Shown piece by piece: positions 61,498-64,000 of a DNA stretch of 64,000 nucleotides. The position numbers and the translations under genes are program-made. Source of the stretch: Porites lobata (Eukaryota; Cnidaria; Anthozoa; Scleractinia; Poritidae); the NCBI GenBank assembly GCA_942486035.1, contig CALNXK010000008.1, forward strand, positions 3,543,501 to 3,607,500, read 5' to 3'. The notes under the pieces were generated by a model, which saw nothing but the letters and a program-made list of their open reading frames with translations, had not been told where the DNA came from and made no database searches. Position 1 is the stretch's first letter; the number at the start of each line of letters is the position of its first letter.

Positions 61498-61522
61498 GGG
61501 GAGGGGAGGGGAGGGGAGGGGG
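61498..61522 (+). other. G-quadruplex-type tract
   Basis: Five G-runs joined by single A, matching 39116-39140. It is now about 1.7 kb upstream of exon 1 of E because of the foldback insertion. Confidence 0.6.
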
Positions 61523-62873
61523 AGAAAAGCGCGAAAGGGAAAGGGAGAGGAAGTCCCTTTCCCTCTCTCCCTAATCCCCTCTACCTTTTCCTTCCTTCCC
61601 CTCCGCTTTCAAAGCCTGTCGCGCAGGTTAGAAGTGGTTGCTTGGCATGAAAGGAGCGCAGCAACTGTTAATGCCTGGTCAAATTCTAATAGATAAAGGT
61701 AAGGTAATAGACCAGGGAAGCCCTCATCAACGGGGACATCGTGTGATTCCAGAATGAATCGTGCACGTGGCGGCTCTTGAAGGCTGAATCGCGATGGAGG
61801 TAGATTCAACGAACCTCCCACAGTCAACTGCGCTGTTTTTATTAACAATAATAGCTTTACAAGGAACCAACTAAATGTACATAAAATACTGTACTTCAAA
61901 GTAATGTCAAGTAAAGTAATCACAAGCATTGAATCCTTCTCGGTTAACAATTTTAATTGCTTTGCTTTTCCAGCGAGTGCAGCTGTACAATGAGTATGCA
62001 GCTTGGGCCATTCGTAGAGCAAGTTTTGAGCTGTTTATGTATTTATGTTTATCCACTTAGCGCTTCGGAAATTCTTCCCAATTGTACTCTTAGCAGCTAT
62101 GATTCATATGACAGCGGAGTGTATTACATGACAAAGACAGCGCGTTCAAAACCGCGGAGGAAACGCTTTCTGGACTATTTGAGGCTCTGAAATAACAAAA
62201 CTAATTACCAAGGGAAAGTTTAAACCAAAACTAATTAAACAAGAAGTGATTGAGATCGATGCTATAATTAAAGGTTCTTTTAATCACGACAAAAACAAAC
62301 AAAAACCTAAAATTTTTAATAAAAAAACTCACTTACCCCTCCTCATCGATACTGTGAGCGTGAACTGAAGCGGAACTTGGAAATTAAGTTATAAATGGAA
62401 GTCCATCGTTTGAGTAAGATGGAAGGGACTGCATGTGAGGTAATTGTTGGCTTATATACCACATTCTAAAGATTGAACAATACAAATACGAATTCGAAGT
62501 TAAAATCAAATGAAACTAATTAAACAAGAAGTGACTGAGATCAATGCTATATTGATAGGTTCTTAATCACGACCACGACCACTACAGTGCAAGGTCCAAA
62601 GATTTTAGGAACAAAACGTAAATATCTAAGTAATGGGGTCTCTACGCGCTAGACTCTAAGTTCTCCTTTAAATCTTAAATTTTTAAAAAACTCGTCTGTT
62701 TAAGAACGAAAAGTCGATAAAATTTCAATTGAAATACGTTTAAGGTTTTTAGGTGTGTTAAACGAATGATCGTTAGACTAGCCTTCTCATGTAGCGTGCA
62801 TGTCTTTTCTTTAGAGAAATAATTTGTGCTGGTCCGACTGACAACGGGCACTGTTTGTAGCAAAATAAGTTCA
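61523..62873. repeat. Family intergenic block between E and F
   Basis: It matches 39141-40825 in order with a deletion of about 330 bp (39560-39890 is missing here). It contains the relic exon at 61974. The last 230 bp are the 3' flank of copy F. Confidence 0.75.
61974..62190 (+). pseudogene. Plus-strand coding-like relic, copy 4
   Basis: It follows ...tgcttttcCAG and is open in one frame to a stop at 62190 (MSMQLGPFVEQVLSCL ... SSYDSYDSGVYYMTK), almost the same as 39930-40146. The function is not recognised. Confidence 0.4.
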
Positions 62874-64000
62874 TCAAGCCTGTCCATAACATTTGAGTTT
62901 GCCTAATGTGTGATAACCTTCCTCATGTGATTGATCCAAGTCTCCCAGTCTGATCTGAGTCACAGGAAGAGCAGACTTCTCTGTCAGTAGACCGTCGTCC
63001 TCTCTCCAGCCGCTGCCACTGTTGTAACAATTACACTTTCGACCACTATTTGAGCAGGAGTTTGTTACTCCGCATGCGCACGTGTTGTTATATCCTGTAG
63101 CTCCACCCCAGTAATACATGCGTCTTCCGTCACGTGACACCCACCAGGCATATGAATCCTCAATAAAAGCTATGTCATTATTGCATTCAAACTTGATAAA
63201 CTGTTCACAGTTCTGCGAGACTCGAGTAAGTGCTGCCAACTGAGCGGTGCCAACTCCAGTGTAAGTCACATCTTTCTTGTAACAACCTGGACTACCACAT
63301 CCAGGAATATTGGCAACATGGGTTCTACTCTCACTGTTGTGGCTGATGGCTGTCACGCCAACTCCTCCCTTGTCACTCATGTTACAATACACACTGAACG
63401 AGGCCACGCCTCCTTTGCCATCAGGGTCAATAATATAATTACCTGAAGAGCTTCCACTGTAGCCTGACTTAATACTGCTACAGGACTTCATTGTTTTCAT
63501 CACTTCAACAACAGAAGTTGCCTCAACAGAACGAAGTGCGTTCTTAGCCACGCAAGAATATGTTCCGGCATCGTTTGTAACCACGCTCCTGAGGAGCAGA
63601 GTTCCATTTGAATAAACCACGTGGCTGTGAGGTAAGCCTTTTCCAGTTCTCTTCCAGGTAATCTCAGTGTTACCTTGAGCTGCACAGTTTAGCAACAAGT
63701 TGCGTGACTGTGATACAGTAACTCTCCGGGAAGGAGTAAGGGTAAATGTGATCCTGTCAATCACTATCAACTGAGCAACAACGGAGTCCAGTCCAAGAAA
63801 ACTCTTTGCTGAACACACGTAATCACCCTTGTCAGTTTTAGCTATGTTGCGAATTGTCAAGCTTCCATCGACTACAACAGTCTTTCCTTTTGGTAGGGAA
63901 CCAAACGCTCTTCGCCACGTGATCGTTGGTAGTGGCAGACCAGTATGGCACGGTAAGATTACGTTTCCCCCTACTTCAGCGACAATGGATGAGGGTTTTT
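62874..64000 (-). CDS. Gene F exon 3 (Ig2-Ig3-FReD), 5' end beyond window
   Basis: It is open from the right edge to KLKCYGQA-stop. The Ig2 start inside the window shows one codon fewer than copy A before the GLPLPTITWRR stretch (CHTGLP versus CQATGLP). Both Ig domains and the FReD are intact; the link to the FReD reads EVMKTMKSCSS, different from the YNKPLSCSS of A, C and E. Its 3' flank and FReD end closely match gene D. Exons 1 and 2 should lie to the right. Confidence 0.85.
   Translation of the reverse strand, partial: KPSSIVAEVGGNVILPCHTGLPLPTITWRRAFGSLPKGKTVVVDGSLTIRNIAKTDKGDYVCSAKSFLGLDSVVAQLIVIDRITFTLTPSRRVTVSQSRNLLLNCAAQGNTEITWKRTGKGLPHSHVVYSNGTLLLRSVVTNDAGTYSCVAKNALRSVEATSVVEVMKTMKSCSSIKSGYSGSSSGNYIIDPDGKGGVASFSVYCNMSDKGGVGVTAISHNSESRTHVANIPGCGSPGCYKKDVTYTGVGTAQLAALTRVSQNCEQFIKFECNNDIAFIEDSYAWWVSRDGRRMYYWGGATGYNNTCACGVTNSCSNSGRKCNCYNSGSGWREDDGLLTEKSALPVTQIRLGDLDQSHEEGYHTLGKLKCYGQA

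Overview
The window looks like nuclear DNA of an anthozoan cnidarian, probably a stony coral. It is AT-rich, full of introns and small repeats, and carries GT-AG split exons for collagen, immunoglobulin (Ig), PAN/apple, EGF and CASPR/neurexin-IV-type fibrinogen-like (FReD) domains. The species cannot be named from sequence alone.

The main content is a minus-strand tandem array of one gene family. A complete copy has three exons joined by phase-1 introns. Exon 1 gives a short cytosolic tail, one membrane anchor and a heptad-like stalk. Exon 2 gives an R-X-K-R furin-type site, a Cys-flanked collagen helix of 18 to 24 Gly-X-Y triplets, and Ig1. Exon 3 gives Ig2, Ig3 and the FReD. The predicted product is a type II membrane collagen that could be cut free outside the cell, with an FREP-like (Ig plus fibrinogen) recognition end.

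Right to left, the copies are: F (62874-64000, only the last exon in the window); E (59809-51825, open throughout only if an upstream ATG is used); D (46905-40826, fully intact, 669 codons); C (38392-31623, two frameshifts); B (29524-25996, clear pseudogene); and A (9571-10721, an intact last exon). Copy A has lost its own collagen exon, which survives only as a SINE-interrupted relic at 23573-24050. Between relic and exon lies a minus-strand set of exons for signal peptide, PAN and EGF repeats (22146-18436). The last EGF exon ends in phase 1, so it could splice in frame to exon A and make a secreted PAN-EGF-Ig-Ig-FReD protein.

The intergenic parts of several units repeat too. They hold a G-quadruplex-type tract beside a polypyrimidine tract, a conserved flank block, and a plus-strand coding-like relic found four times. 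The D/C block and the F/E block are a recent segmental duplication of about 7 kb. Comparing them dates several insertions: a 1 kb foldback element of 11-bp repeats at 60300, a 2.7 kb element in intron 2 of E, and a 1.5 kb loss from intron 1 of E.

The left 9 kb and the gaps between genes are mostly nonautonomous DNA transposons (TTAA-type, Tigger/pogo-like, a hairpin class, and a 2.1 kb inverted pair), tRNA-derived SINEs, a LINE fragment and microsatellites. The left edge matches the 5' flank of copy C, so a further family member should begin about 370 bp beyond it.
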